Shown: piece after piece, positions 17,541 to 25,884 of the stretch
How positions within the stretch are numbered: the stretch's first letter is position 1
How the letters are laid out: the number at the start of each line of letters is the position of its first letter
NCBI RefSeq assembly: GCF_000875775.1
Contig: NZ_CP010868.1
Location: 1,437,707-1,501,706, forward strand
Reading direction: 5' to 3'
Length of the DNA stretch: 64,000 nucleotides
Source of the DNA: Nitrosopumilus piranensis
GTDB lineage: Archaea > Thermoproteota > Nitrososphaeria > Nitrososphaerales > Nitrosopumilaceae
Notes under the pieces: model-generated
The model's input: only the letters and a program-made list of their open reading frames with translations
Told to the model about the DNA's origin: nothing
Database searches by the model: none
Translations under genes and position numbers: made by a program

Positions 17541-17578
17541 CGGTTTGCACGCCAAATACTGTTTACCGAGTATTGGCT
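17541..17578. repeat. Dispersed hairpin repeat, copy 2
   Basis: Carries GGTTTGCACGCCAAATACT, a short loop and GAGTATTGGC. The arms CCAA(A)TAC and GTATTGG are complementary and form a hairpin. It lies at the 3' side of the gene ending at 17595. Confidence 0.65.
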
Positions 17579-17594
17579 TAAACAAAATTAAAAT

Positions 17595-17783
17595 TTAGAA
17601 ATTCAAACCAAAATTAGAAGAGTTATCTTTTTTGTCTTTGAAAGGACATGATTTTCCCTCATGTTCTCCATCTTCACCATAAGGCATCATATCATCACTT
17701 TGAGCAAATACTGATTCCATAGGAACTGCGACAACAAAGACTGCCAATGCAACAAGTGAAAACATGATAATTTTTGAATTCAT
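17595..17783 (-). CDS. Small exported protein, 62 aa
   Basis: Clear signal peptide (1-28, ending V-F-A-Q) followed by a 34-residue acidic and then Asn-rich mature peptide with one cysteine. Probably secreted or surface-attached; no family recognised. Confidence 0.6.
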   Translation of the reverse strand: MNSKIIMFSLVALAVFVVAVPMESVFAQSDDMMPYGEDGEHEGKSCPFKDKKDNSSNFGLNF

Positions 17784-17843
17784 ATGAAATACAATAGTAG
17801 TTTTGACATTTAAGGTTTGATTATTTGTAAGAAAAAAGAATTT

Positions 17844-18227
17844 TTAGCAGGCCTTTAATGTCTGCCAAATTCCGATAATATTTCCTTCAGTGTCTTGTAC
17901 TCGGGCATACAATCCAAAATCACCCACCTCTACTTTAGGCATGATAGTTTTGCCTCCAGCAGATTCAATTTTGGCAATATGATCATCAATAGATGGAACA
18001 TCAATTACAATAACTGGGTGATTTCCTGTAAGATCTTTTTTCAAAAGACCTCCATTAATAGAGCCAGGTTCTTTTGGTTTCATGTTCTCATCACTTGGAG
18101 TAGTGACAGCAAGAAAGTAATCCATTTCTGGAAACTTTGTTATTTGCCATCCAAAGACATCTTGGTAGAACTTTTGTGCTCTTGATTCATCATCAAAAGG
18201 GATTTCAAAATGTACTACTTTGTTCAT
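17844..18227 (-). CDS. Glyoxalase/bleomycin-resistance (VOC) family protein
   Basis: 127 residues with two beta-alpha-beta-beta-beta modules: V-V-H-F-E-I-P...A-Q-K-F-Y-Q-D-V-F-G-W at the N-terminus and P-V-I-V-I-D-V-P...G-L-Y-A-R-V-Q-D-T-E-G-N-I-I-G-I-W at the C-terminus. The W-Q-T-L ending is typical of a VOC subgroup annotated as hydroxylase-like or glyoxalase-like. The substrate is unknown; metal ligands (His6, Glu) are plausible. Confidence 0.85.
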   Translation of the reverse strand: MNKVVHFEIPFDDESRAQKFYQDVFGWQITKFPEMDYFLAVTTPSDENMKPKEPGSINGGLLKKDLTGNHPVIVIDVPSIDDHIAKIESAGGKTIMPKVEVGDFGLYARVQDTEGNIIGIWQTLKAC

Positions 18228-18346
18228 ATAGACTAGAAATTACAATAATTGATAACCTTTTTTCCAATAGATTATAGAATGAACTTGTTCAGATTTGATG
18301 TGTGTTGACATCATATTGCGTCTCACATATGTGGAATTAGATTTAA

Positions 18347-18847
18347 TCAAAGAACAAAAAGTAGAGTTAATCTTGCAATTACAGAAATCTGTGTAACAAC
18401 AAAATACACATACAAAACTCTCCTCCATATCGGAATGGTTCTGGTACAAATCCAACTAGGAATAATTGCCAATAATGGGAGATACATTGCAAGAATCACA
18501 TATGTAGCATCCCAAGGAGGAGCCTCAAGGTAACTAAAAACAGAGCTACTAAAACTAAATACAAATGAAGTAGAAGTAACAGAATTGAGATAGTGAGCTA
18601 GATCCATACTAAGATTTGGAAGATGGATAGAATATCCCGCATACCAACCAGCAAGATAAAACTGATCAAAATAGGTAACGGCATGAGTATAGAAATTTAT
18701 CAAAAGTAGGTCTGAAATAGGAATATGCTCTGCAGATGGATACTTGCCAATCATATATGAAATCTCAGTCATGATTGGGACGATTGCAAAAGACAGCAAA
18801 GTGATTGTAGTTGTAACCGACAGCAGAATCTTTTCTTTAGTTTTCAT
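18347..18847 (-). CDS. Polytopic membrane protein, 166 aa (MKTK leader)
   Basis: Four or more hydrophobic helices: N-terminal leader helix, a central S-F-V-F-S-F-S-S-S-V-F region, Y-V-I-L-A-M-Y-L-P-L-L-A-I-I and a C-terminal helix pair. The start M-K-T-K follows the TAG of the upstream gene by 3 nt with the same junction sequence (GATTAGAAAATGAAAACTA) seen at 38.4 and 40.1 kb. A shorter ORF over its 3' part is a shadow. Function unknown. Confidence 0.65.
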   Translation of the reverse strand: MKTKEKILLSVTTTITLLSFAIVPIMTEISYMIGKYPSAEHIPISDLLLINFYTHAVTYFDQFYLAGWYAGYSIHLPNLSMDLAHYLNSVTSTSFVFSFSSSVFSYLEAPPWDATYVILAMYLPLLAIIPSWICTRTIPIWRRVLYVYFVVTQISVIARLTLLFVL

Positions 18848-18850
18848 TTT

Positions 18851-19861
18851 CTAATCTTCCATGACTATTACAGTACCAGTAATCCAAGGACCTGGCGTTC
18901 CATGATAATTGAAAATCCCCGTATTGTTAAATGTCACAGAAGACGATTCCCCAGGTTTTAGCAATCCAGTCCACCATGCATCATTTACATGATCGCTAAT
19001 TAGCGTATGTGTCACGTCGTCACGGTTAATCCACGTTACAGTGTTGTTGACTCCTAACACAACGGTAGTTGTTTCAGGATCCAAGGCTTTGTTCTCCGCT
19101 ATCACTGCACCTGGCAAAATAATTACAGTTGGGTTGGATTTGCCATATTCAGCAGTCCATACACCATATCTTATCCAATTTCTCTCAACCAGTTTCTGTT
19201 TGGTCGATTCTGTCACACATGCAGGAGATCCATCATATTTTAGAACTAAAACGTGTTCTGATTTACATAAAAAATTATTTTCATTCAAATCATACATCAT
19301 TGCACGACTATATTGAATTTTAAGCGGATATACAAAATCATAATATTCATAGTCTTGTTTTTCAAAATCAAAAGGATTCAAACAGTCAATTATTTGAGAA
19401 TTTTGAGAATCCCAAAAAGCAGTTGAATTTGCAAGAAAGGTGTTGAGTCCAGGCATGAGATCAAATTCTATAACCATATTGTCATCTTCTGTTTTAGTCG
19501 GGATTATTTTCTGGAAATTATTATCTTCTGGGAAATTAAGAGATGAAGAAGTTATGATGTAATATGTACTATTCTCATATCCGCCAGGCCAGTTCATGTC
19601 ATTTGGAAATTTATATTTTACATATCCTGATTCGGAAAAAGAATTTTTATCAAGGACAAAGTCTGATGTGAAATAGCACTTGCTATAGGAGTCTCCTGCT
19701 AATGCATCAGGTGGAGAATATTTGTATTGATAGAATTTTTCACCATAATGAAAATCGCTGAATCGTCCCGTATCAAAGCCGTCTTCTGAAAAACCCTGAG
19801 CGGCATTAAAAGATCCTGCAAAAATTATTACTCCAAAAATCATTGCCAGTTTAGTTTTCAT
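18851..19861 (-). CDS. Exported protein with two-Cys PLKQ-type domain and a degenerate plastocyanin domain
   Basis: The start is the M-K-T-K ATG at 19861 (its TGA/ATG overlap with the upstream gene fixes it), not the longer frame. Signal peptide about 1-24. About 220-252 carries L-V-L-K-Y-D-G-S-P-A-C-V...E-R-N-W. The last 95 residues are a type-I copper fold (V-T-W-I-N-R-D-D-V-T-H-T-L...G-I-F-N-Y-H). The first His is kept, but the usual C-x-x-H-x-x-M loop reads Y-H-G-T-P-G-P-W-I-T-G, so the Cys ligand is lost and canonical blue-copper function is doubtful. Confidence 0.75.
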   Translation of the reverse strand: MKTKLAMIFGVIIFAGSFNAAQGFSEDGFDTGRFSDFHYGEKFYQYKYSPPDALAGDSYSKCYFTSDFVLDKNSFSESGYVKYKFPNDMNWPGGYENSTYYIITSSSLNFPEDNNFQKIIPTKTEDDNMVIEFDLMPGLNTFLANSTAFWDSQNSQIIDCLNPFDFEKQDYEYYDFVYPLKIQYSRAMMYDLNENNFLCKSEHVLVLKYDGSPACVTESTKQKLVERNWIRYGVWTAEYGKSNPTVIILPGAVIAENKALDPETTTVVLGVNNTVTWINRDDVTHTLISDHVNDAWWTGLLKPGESSSVTFNNTGIFNYHGTPGPWITGTVIVMED

Positions 19862-20568
19862 CTTCTTTTTCTCCAAACTATGTAGATTATCAAAATTGTA
19901 ATTCCCAAGACAACGTATGGCCAAAAAATAACTAAAAACATGCCAAACATCATAGAAGGGCCGCCGTCATCTATTTTACAAGGAGTGAAACTTCCGTCAT
20001 CTTCCTGATACCAGCATTCGTTTGGATTGCCCGTGTTTTTAGAACCAACAGGGTTTGATTCTACATCGTTATTTTTCAAATTACATTCTGCATTGCCTTC
20101 ATTTTCATCACACAGTATCAAAAATTCTTTCCCATCCTCAGAATTGTCATAATGAAACCGGGTAATGTTTGACTTTTGATCAAGAAAGAGAATTTCGTTT
20201 TCTGCGTTAGACAAAAGTTTTGTGGGACCACAGTCATTTCCACTGGGATGTTTCTGGGTAGTATTCTCTGCAAAAAATAGATACGATTGCCCTTCTTTAA
20301 TTTCAACACCGCCGCTTGATACACCCCTACATGACAAAAAGGATATCTTGTCAAGTGTATCTCCTTTCCATTGCTCCATTGTCTTGACAGATATTTGTTT
20401 TACTCCTCCAGATGTGACATCCAGAACCGTCGCAGAAAAAATAAAATCAGAATCATCATATTCGTCCTGTAGAGTTCTACCGGAGATACATTGACATGCA
20501 AAGACAGGTTCTTGCAAGTATGTGGTAAAAAATGTTGAAAAAACAAGCAGAATTAGAAGATACTTCAT
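19858..20568 (-). CDS. Membrane-anchored TIMP/NTR-like OB-fold protein
   Basis: Start chosen at ATG 20568 (M-K-Y-L-L-I) because the shared promoter lies directly upstream; the open frame extends further but through that promoter. Signal peptide 1-24, then mature C-Q-C (25-27), the C-x-C hallmark of TIMP/netrin-like domains. The OB-fold pattern D-F-I-F-S-A-T-V-L-D-V...E-Q-W-K-G-D follows. A C-terminal helix with W-R-K-R-R tail anchors it. Family relatives inhibit metalloproteases or act as binding modules; the role here is unknown. First gene of the array. Confidence 0.75.
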   Translation of the reverse strand: MKYLLILLVFSTFFTTYLQEPVFACQCISGRTLQDEYDDSDFIFSATVLDVTSGGVKQISVKTMEQWKGDTLDKISFLSCRGVSSGGVEIKEGQSYLFFAENTTQKHPSGNDCGPTKLLSNAENEILFLDQKSNITRFHYDNSEDGKEFLILCDENEGNAECNLKNNDVESNPVGSKNTGNPNECWYQEDDGSFTPCKIDDGGPSMMFGMFLVIFWPYVVLGITILIIYIVWRKRR

Positions 20569-20608
20569 AATGTATGAAAACCAGTCCAAGTCATTGAAAA
20601 GTGCTTCT
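20569..20608 (-). promoter_or_regulatory. Shared leaderless promoter, copy 2
   Basis: GAAGCACTTTTCAATGACTT on the minus strand with the same spacing to ATG as copies at 17385, 49689 and 51873. It decides the start of the downstream gene. Confidence 0.65.
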
Positions 20609-20793
20609 GATGTTTTGCATCGGGGGATGTTCTTCACAAAAGGAGTGTCATTTTGCAGATGGGACCCATTATGAAACTAGTTGTTATCATAACTGTCGTA
20701 CTAAAAATTCAAGACTCACACCAACATATTCTCTAAACTGGAATCTGATTCTTACAATAACTTACAAATTCCCACCCATCTAAACGGCATAAC

Positions 20794-20952
20794 TCATTGA
20801 TACTTGCGACACATCTCCAGTGTTGATTTTGATAGTTTTTCATTTACTATTAGTAGTTCATTTTCTTGTTTTGTAGAATAGTTTTGTTCTTGTAGAAATT
20901 TTGTTAATTCTTTTTCTAATTCATTATTTTGAGCACAATCAATCTTTGTCAT
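20794..20952 (-). CDS. Small coiled-coil protein, 52 aa
   Basis: The ATG at 20952 opens a charged, helical frame (E-L-E-K-E-L-T-K-F-L-Q-E-Q...L-S-K-S-T-L-E-M-C-R-K-Y-Q) with two cysteines at the ends. An isolated gene with no known family. The consistent helical heptads and an upstream A+T-rich region make it plausible. Confidence 0.45.
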   Translation of the reverse strand: MTKIDCAQNNELEKELTKFLQEQNYSTKQENELLIVNEKLSKSTLEMCRKYQ

Positions 20953-21001
20953 TTAAAAAGATCACATGTTTCCTAATTCATAAGTACTTCTAATCTTTGA
21001 T

Positions 21002-21301
21002 TCAAAGTCTGATAGGAGGACTCAAAATAATAACTACAAAAACTGTAATTCCTAAAAGAAAAGCAACATATACAATTTTGAGTTTCTTTGTTTGTCGCTT
21101 AAGATTTAATGGAAGAAATACAATGTTTGCAAAGTAAATCAACCACAATCCAATCATTGGAAAGTTTTGAGTTGCAGCAGAAACAACTCTATCAGGACTT
21201 GCATCCAACATTACCATAGGAAGCAATGTAAAATATGCAGCCCCAATACTAAAAAAGACGACCAATCCAAGATTTATCAAAAACAAAACATTGATTTTCA
21301 A
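21002..21301 (-). CDS. Three-TM membrane protein, 99 aa
   Basis: Hydrophobic helices at about 5-30, 48-65 and 76-95. Overlaps the stop of the upstream membrane protein gene by ATGA, so they form an operon. No family recognised. Confidence 0.55.
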   Translation of the reverse strand: MKINVLFLINLGLVVFFSIGAAYFTLLPMVMLDASPDRVVSAATQNFPMIGLWLIYFANIVFLPLNLKRQTKKLKIVYVAFLLGITVFVVIILSPPIRL

Positions 21302-21639
21302 AACTTTTCATTCCATTGTCTGGACCACATCATTATCAAATAAACAGAAAATCCAGAAAAGCCAATTGAGGATGCAATACTAATTGCAAAATATGGAATG
21401 GAATCAAACTTTCCCACCTGAGGCTCTATCGGAGTCATATATGGAGGAAGTGTAGGATGAGGTGTTTCTGAATGACCGAAATTATCAATTACAGAAAACT
21501 CATAGTATCCAAAAAATGTCAAGAATAGACTTACAGCCATTGCAGGAATGAAAACATAAAGCAGATACTTTTGAAGTTTCTGAATTCTGTAAAAGGCCCA
21601 AATATTCAGAGGAGAGATTAATGAAAAATAATTTGCCAC
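21298..21639 (-). CDS. Two- or three-TM membrane protein, 113 aa
   Basis: Hydrophobic segments at about 25-45 and 82-102 with a proline-rich extracellular loop (H-P-T-L-P-P-Y-M-T-P) between them. Paired with the 99-aa membrane protein downstream. A GAATACTTTATGAA promoter-like block lies upstream on the minus strand (about 21688-21702). Confidence 0.55.
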   Translation of the reverse strand: MANYFSLISPLNIWAFYRIQKLQKYLLYVFIPAMAVSLFLTFFGYYEFSVIDNFGHSETPHPTLPPYMTPIEPQVGKFDSIPYFAISIASSIGFSGFSVYLIMMWSRQWNEKF

Positions 21640-21746
21640 TTTACGTTAACTTTTGAATTAGATGGCATCTATGAAATAATTTTTGCTAGTAGGTTCATAA
21701 AGTATTCTATTGAATGGTTCAAATTTCAGTAGGTTTGAACTAGGTA

Positions 21747-21863
21747 TCATTTTCCAAATTTTGGCATAAATCTATTTTGTGGAGTATAATATTCAAACAT
21801 TACCTCAGAAATTGCATCCTCACATTCAACTTTGATTGTATAGTATCCATTCTCAAACAATTC
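21747..21863 (-). pseudogene. 3' fragment of an exported-protein gene
   Basis: A frame without start codon reads L-F-E-N-G-Y-Y-T-I-K-V-E-C-E-D-A-I-S-E-V-M-F-E-Y-Y and ends at TGA 21747. Composition and phrasing look like the end of a thaumarchaeal surface protein. The frame meets an in-frame stop exactly where the dispersed repeat (21856-21918) begins, so the gene was cut or replaced there. Confidence 0.4.
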
Positions 21864-21918
21864 CCCACGAGAATGTTAATTGGTTTGCACACCAAATACT
21901 GTTTACCGAGTATTGGCC
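21856..21918. repeat. Dispersed hairpin repeat, copy 3 (long form)
   Basis: About 63 bp, nearly identical to the copy at 35091-35153: ATTCCCCACGAGAATGTTAA, then GGTTTGCACRCCAAATA, a loop and GAGTATTGGCC. The 3' half forms the CCAA/TTGG hairpin. Confidence 0.7.
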
Positions 21919-21940
21919 ATTAATGAGAAATAATTTTTGA

Positions 21941-22001
21941 AAAGTATGAGTCCACGGGAATTCAGCTACCATTTTGGGCATAAAAATGGACGCAGATAAT
22001 T
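21941..22001. repeat. Second dispersed repeat family, copy A
   Basis: Contains CCACGGGAATTCAGCTACC, ATTTTGGGCATAAAAATGGA and GCAGATAATTA. Closely related to 25247-25313 and in part to 24393-24440. It abuts the 3' end of the exported protein gene at 22000. Confidence 0.6.
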
Positions 22002-23394
22002 AAAAACTAAATAATTTTTCAAAAAATGCAAGAATTTCATCAAAAATGGATGGCTGTGTAGTTTCTTTTGTTGGTAAAGTATCATCACTGGCATAAGATA
22101 CATCGCCGTTTAGAACTTTAACAGGTAGAGTTGCTACTGCAAATGGATTACCTTCTACATTAAAAAACTTCAAATCAACTGATGTTTTGGAATTTTCAGG
22201 AATAGCAAATTCTATTTCATTTGGATTATCAACTGAATTAGTGGATTTTCCATAATGAGTAAGGAGTGTCTCTTCTCCAGATTTTATGGACAGATCATAA
22301 TATGTTTCAACAGGAGTTAATTGTGGAAATGTATTAAAAATATTAAAAAGAATTTTTGCAGTAGAACCTGCTTCAAAGTTTTTTGGTTCTACAATTATTC
22401 TAAATTGTCCATTTTCAGTAACAGCACTGAATGGAATATCTTTTGATGCAGGTTCTAAAACAAACTTCATACCTGTTATTTCACTATCTTGTCTCTCTTG
22501 TAATTCCAACAAATCAGCATGACTGAGAATTATGTGAACTAGCCTACCATCTGTAAAGAACTCATCTAATGTAATTAACTTACTTGGAATTTGTATATCA
22601 TTAACATATGCATTATACTCTGCAACCATCAAATTTCCAAAAGTCTTTGATATTGTAAGCTCTTCATGCACAACAGATGTACGATTAATGTTATCACTAG
22701 TCCACTCAAAAGGCATCTCAAAAGAGATAGTTCTTGTTTGTGGAACATATTGAAAATTTGATGTTTTATCAAAATATGAAATCAGTTGTATGTATTGAGT
22801 TCCAAAATGAGAGTCTTTTATTTCATGAAATGTTTTATGAGGAAAAGGTATCTGGACTAAAAACACCAGAGGTTCATCAATTATTTTATTTTCTGCTTCT
22901 AGGATTTTGATTTCAAAGAAATACAAACCTCCAGTTTCAAAATCATTACTTTGTACTGAAACCAAGTCATATTTTGAATTATTTGGAAACTCTTTTGATG
23001 TTACATCTTTTTTTTCTTCTATTGTGATTGCTTCAGATTCTACTGGAAGAAATTCCATTATGAGCAAGCCATCATCTTGTTTCTCTGAAGTATATTCAAA
23101 AAGAAATTCTCCTGATTTTGTTGTTTTAATATCAAATACAGTATCTGTTATGACCTGATTAGTACTCACATCAAGAATCTGAAATGATATTTCCCTAGCA
23201 TTTGTGTCAGGATCATATGAGGGGGAAGATGTGAACTTGAGAAGGACTTCTTTGTCTCCTAGTTTTTGAGTAGGAGTAAAATCATGATGGAATCCATGAC
23301 CAAAAGAATTTGGAACAGAAAAGAAAATCAGAGATACAGCAATTATTGTACATATTACAAGATATTTTTTAAAAAACAAATTATTGTAATTCAT
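22000..23394 (-). CDS. Large exported beta-rich protein, 464 aa
   Basis: Signal peptide about 8-32 (ends N-S-F-G-H-G), then repeated Ig-like strands: D-F-T-P-T-Q-K-L-G-D-K-E-V-L-L-K-F near 40, a second domain near 215 and a third near 330 (F-R-I-I-V-E-P-K-N-F-E-A-G). No catalytic motif. The N-terminus H-G-F-H-H-D is His-rich and could bind a metal. Probably an extracellular or S-layer-associated protein; exact function unknown. Confidence 0.7.
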   Translation of the reverse strand: MNYNNLFFKKYLVICTIIAVSLIFFSVPNSFGHGFHHDFTPTQKLGDKEVLLKFTSSPSYDPDTNAREISFQILDVSTNQVITDTVFDIKTTKSGEFLFEYTSEKQDDGLLIMEFLPVESEAITIEEKKDVTSKEFPNNSKYDLVSVQSNDFETGGLYFFEIKILEAENKIIDEPLVFLVQIPFPHKTFHEIKDSHFGTQYIQLISYFDKTSNFQYVPQTRTISFEMPFEWTSDNINRTSVVHEELTISKTFGNLMVAEYNAYVNDIQIPSKLITLDEFFTDGRLVHIILSHADLLELQERQDSEITGMKFVLEPASKDIPFSAVTENGQFRIIVEPKNFEAGSTAKILFNIFNTFPQLTPVETYYDLSIKSGEETLLTHYGKSTNSVDNPNEIEFAIPENSKTSVDLKFFNVEGNPFAVATLPVKVLNGDVSYASDDTLPTKETTQPSIFDEILAFFEKLFSF

Positions 23395-23474
23395 AATTTG
23401 TTTACAGTTGAAACGATAATAACTCTTATTTTATTAGTACAACTATCAAACATTTTTTTATTAGAAAAATTGCA

Positions 23475-24350
23475 TTATTGTTTTTTATACAAAAGATAGA
23501 TTCCAGATAAAATAATCACCATTGCAATAATCTGGAAATAGCTTATTTGTTCTTGCAAAAATAATGCAGCAAAGAGTAGTCCAAAAACAGAAGAAGTTGA
23601 AAAGATCATTATTGTCTTTACAGTTCCAATTCTCTTCAAACCATGCAAAAAGAGGAAGATTGACGTACCAAACCCTGCTATTCCCAATAATAGAATATTT
23701 GGAATGTGTTCTAATTCAATTTCAATAGGAATTTGGAGTAAGAAGACTAACAGCAAGAGGATTGCACCTCCAATCAGTGATTTTATCTGGACAATTTTTG
23801 CAACATCTAGTCTTGTGCTGAGAATTTTACTTAGGTTGTTATCAAGAGCCCAAAACAGTGTTGCACCAAGAATGAGTAGATTTCCTTTATTTTGAACATC
23901 AAAAATGGAATCTGAGAACTGCATATCAGTTGTTACAATGATTATTCCTGCGATTACCAAAATAACTGCAAAGTATCCTATTGCTGAAAGTCTCTCTCTG
24001 AACAGCAACACTGCAAGAAATACCGAAAAAATAATTTCCCCATTTAATAGCAGTGATGAATCAGAAGCCGTGGATTTTTCTAATCCTGCAAAAAATAGAA
24101 TCGGACCAATTACTGCACCTGACAGCGCTATTGCAATCAACAGTCCCTTGTCTTGCAATGAGAGCGAGACAGTTTTCTTTGAAAGTGGAGTGGCAACTAT
24201 TGACGCTAAAAAATACACTAATGATGCAAGTAGTATTGGATGAATGTCTACAAGTGCAGGCTTTGCGACAGTAGAAACAGAACCAAATAACAAGGCAGCT
24301 AATACTGCTGAAATATAACCAAATTTTACATGTTGAGTGTTTGTACTCAA
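23475..24350 (-). CDS. EamA/DMT-family transporter
   Basis: 291 residues with ten predicted membrane helices in two five-helix EamA repeats. The first begins G-Y-I-S-A-V-L-A-A-L-L-F-G-S and the second L-I-L-G-A-T-L-F-W-A-L-D-N-N, a typical W-A/N pattern. The family exports amino acids, nucleosides or other metabolites. Substrate is not predictable. Monocistronic. Confidence 0.88.
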   Translation of the reverse strand: MSTNTQHVKFGYISAVLAALLFGSVSTVAKPALVDIHPILLASLVYFLASIVATPLSKKTVSLSLQDKGLLIAIALSGAVIGPILFFAGLEKSTASDSSLLLNGEIIFSVFLAVLLFRERLSAIGYFAVILVIAGIIIVTTDMQFSDSIFDVQNKGNLLILGATLFWALDNNLSKILSTRLDVAKIVQIKSLIGGAILLLLVFLLQIPIEIELEHIPNILLLGIAGFGTSIFLFLHGLKRIGTVKTIMIFSTSSVFGLLFAALFLQEQISYFQIIAMVIILSGIYLLYKKQ

Positions 24351-24392
24351 ACTGTAAGTGTTAGATTAGACATAATTAAAATGATTGAATCT

Positions 24393-24440
24393 ATAGAGAT
24401 TCACCTACCGTTTAAGGGTTAAAAATGGATGTAGATATGC
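24393..24440. repeat. Second dispersed repeat family, copy B
   Basis: Reads GATTCACCTACCGTTTAAGG, then AAAAATGGATGTAGATA, upstream of the pentad-repeat gene. With copy C it forms direct repeats flanking that gene. Confidence 0.6.
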
Positions 24441-24479
24441 ATGAAAATGCTTTCTGAATTGAATTCATGAAATTCTGTT

Positions 24480-25220
24480 ATGGGTTTGTTGGATAGATTA
24501 AGTCGTACGTTTGACAAGCATGGATATGATCTAGATGGGTATGACAAAGATGGGTTTGACAAAAAAGGTTATGATAAAAACGGGTATGACAAAGATGGGT
24601 TTGACAAAAAAGGTTATGATAAGAATGGATACAACAAAAACGGGTTTAACAAAAAAGGTTATGATAAAAAAGGATATGATAAAAAAGGATACAAAGATGG
24701 GTTTGACAAAGATGGGTTTGATTTCAAGGGTTACAACATAAATGGATTCAACAAAAATGGGTATGATGAAAACGGGTATGACAAAGATGGGTATGACAAT
24801 CGGGGTTTTTCTATAGATGGAATTCACATCGATACAAAAATAGCCTTTGATAAAGAGGGGTTTAACAAAAAAGGTTACGATGAAAATGGATACAATGAAA
24901 ATGGATATGATAAAAATGGATACAACAAAAATGGGTATGACAGAGACGGATATGATTTAGATGGGTATAACAAAAAAGGTTATGATAAAAAAGGATTCAA
25001 CATAGATGGGTATGATGAAAATGGATATGATAGTAGCGGATATGATGAAAATGGATACAATGAAAATGGATATGATTTAGATGGTTATGATGAAAATGGA
25101 TATGATAGTAGCGGATATGATAAACTAGGATATGATCACCTAGGTTATGATAAAGAAGGATACAACCAAGAAGGATTCAACAAATTCAATAAAAAGAAAA
25201 ACGAAGTACTCAGTGATTAA
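24480..25220 (+). CDS. Pentad-repeat protein G-[YF]-[DN]-x-x, 246 aa
   Basis: Apart from 14 N-terminal residues (M-G-L-L-D-R-L-S-R-T-F) and a short Lys-rich tail, the protein consists of about forty five-residue units such as G-Y-D-K-D, G-F-D-K-K and G-Y-D-E-N, with one interruption near residue 115 (G-I-H-I-D-T-K-I-A). There is no signal peptide or membrane helix. The D-x-D/N-G spacing is reminiscent of calcium-loop motifs, while the regular aromatic every five residues suggests a solenoid or beta-helix. Function unknown. It is flanked by direct repeats B and C. Confidence 0.75.
   Translation: MGLLDRLSRTFDKHGYDLDGYDKDGFDKKGYDKNGYDKDGFDKKGYDKNGYNKNGFNKKGYDKKGYDKKGYKDGFDKDGFDFKGYNINGFNKNGYDENGYDKDGYDNRGFSIDGIHIDTKIAFDKEGFNKKGYDENGYNENGYDKNGYNKNGYDRDGYDLDGYNKKGYDKKGFNIDGYDENGYDSSGYDENGYNENGYDLDGYDENGYDSSGYDKLGYDHLGYDKEGYNQEGFNKFNKKKNEVLSD
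24522..25190 (+). repeat. Tandem 15-bp coding repeat array
   Basis: The DNA unit GG(T/A)TATGA(T/C)AAAAA(C/T) repeats with variations at 15-bp period over about 670 bp; blocks such as GGTTATGATAAAAAAGGA recur exactly, implying slippage or unequal crossing-over. Confidence 0.8.
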
Positions 25221-25246
25221 ACCTAGGGTTATGAATGAATCCAAAG

Positions 25247-25313
25247 AAAGTATATGAGCCCACGAGGATTCACCTACCGTTTTGGGGTCAAAAATGGACG
25301 TAGATAATCATAA
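25247..25313. repeat. Second dispersed repeat family, copy C
   Basis: Carries CCCACGAGGATTCACCTACC, GTTTTGGGGTCAAAAATGGA and CGTAGATAATCATAA. Nearly identical to copy A; direct repeat with copy B across the pentad-repeat gene. Confidence 0.65.
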
Positions 25314-25334
25314 ATTTTGAAACAAAAAATAAGG

Positions 25335-25727
25335 TCAAAGAGGCATGTTTTCTTCGACCCAATTGACAATAGTCATGATATTTTGTATGTTGCCAAACTC
25401 TTCTCCCTCTAAACTTACAAAAAGCAAATGATTGTTTGGGAGCGGGACAGTAATTCGTTTGATTTTATCATATGCTACAATAGCATATTTTCCCTTTCCA
25501 ATTTTTTCAGAAAGTTTATCACGTTTTTCCCAGGTTTCAATTGAACGTTTTAGAGATTCTTTTGTTTCATCTACGGAAAGGTAACTTGTAGTATTATCAC
25601 GAACACTATTCCATAGAATATTTCCATCATGATCACAGATTATTGCAACTCTAGAACTAGGGATTTCCCCTAATATCATGTTCAAAAGTTTCTCTTCATT
25701 TTCATTGACATTTTGTGTGGCAGACAT
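25335..25727 (-). CDS. Small roadblock/longin-like sensory protein (paralogue of 29584)
   Basis: 130 residues. The alpha/beta pattern S-S-R-V-A-I-I-C-D-H-D-G-N-I-L-W...G-K-Y-A-I-V-A-Y-D-K-I-K-R-I-T-V-P-L...L-L-F-V-S-L-E matches a roadblock/profilin-like fold. The protein at 29584 has the same segments (G-K-Y-S-L-T-E-Y-E-E-V-K-R-I-T-F-P-L). Such proteins are abundant in Thaumarchaeota with unknown function, possibly tied to signalling or small GTPases. Confidence 0.65.
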   Translation of the reverse strand: MSATQNVNENEEKLLNMILGEIPSSRVAIICDHDGNILWNSVRDNTTSYLSVDETKESLKRSIETWEKRDKLSEKIGKGKYAIVAYDKIKRITVPLPNNHLLFVSLEGEEFGNIQNIMTIVNWVEENMPL

Positions 25728-25884
25728 TAAAAATTAGTTAAGATTATTGAAGATAACCTTAATGACTAAACATCTTTAGAAATGTTTGAAAAATACAAGG
25801 TTTTTCAACAAATGTAAATCTAATCAATCAATGTAGGATTGTTTTGATTAATAATCTTGGAATGGACTTAATCAAATTTAATTC

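Noticed and set aside
18240-18455. 71-codon minus-strand frame upstream of the VOC gene
   Set aside because: It overlaps the end of the 166-aa membrane protein in another frame and shows no domain.
20671-20733. Plus-strand M-K-L-V-V-I-I-T-V-V-L frame resembling an MKTR leader
   Set aside because: Only 20 codons, opposite strand to the array, no junction sequence; similarity may be chance.
24531-24827. Minus-strand frame rich in I/V/F opposite the pentad-repeat gene
   Set aside because: The antisense of a Gly-Tyr-Asp-Lys repeat gives regular hydrophobic residues automatically; no start signals.
24480-25220. Pentad repeat as a CRISPR array or minisatellite only
   Set aside because: No spacer-repeat alternation; the frame is open throughout and amino-acid positions are constrained.
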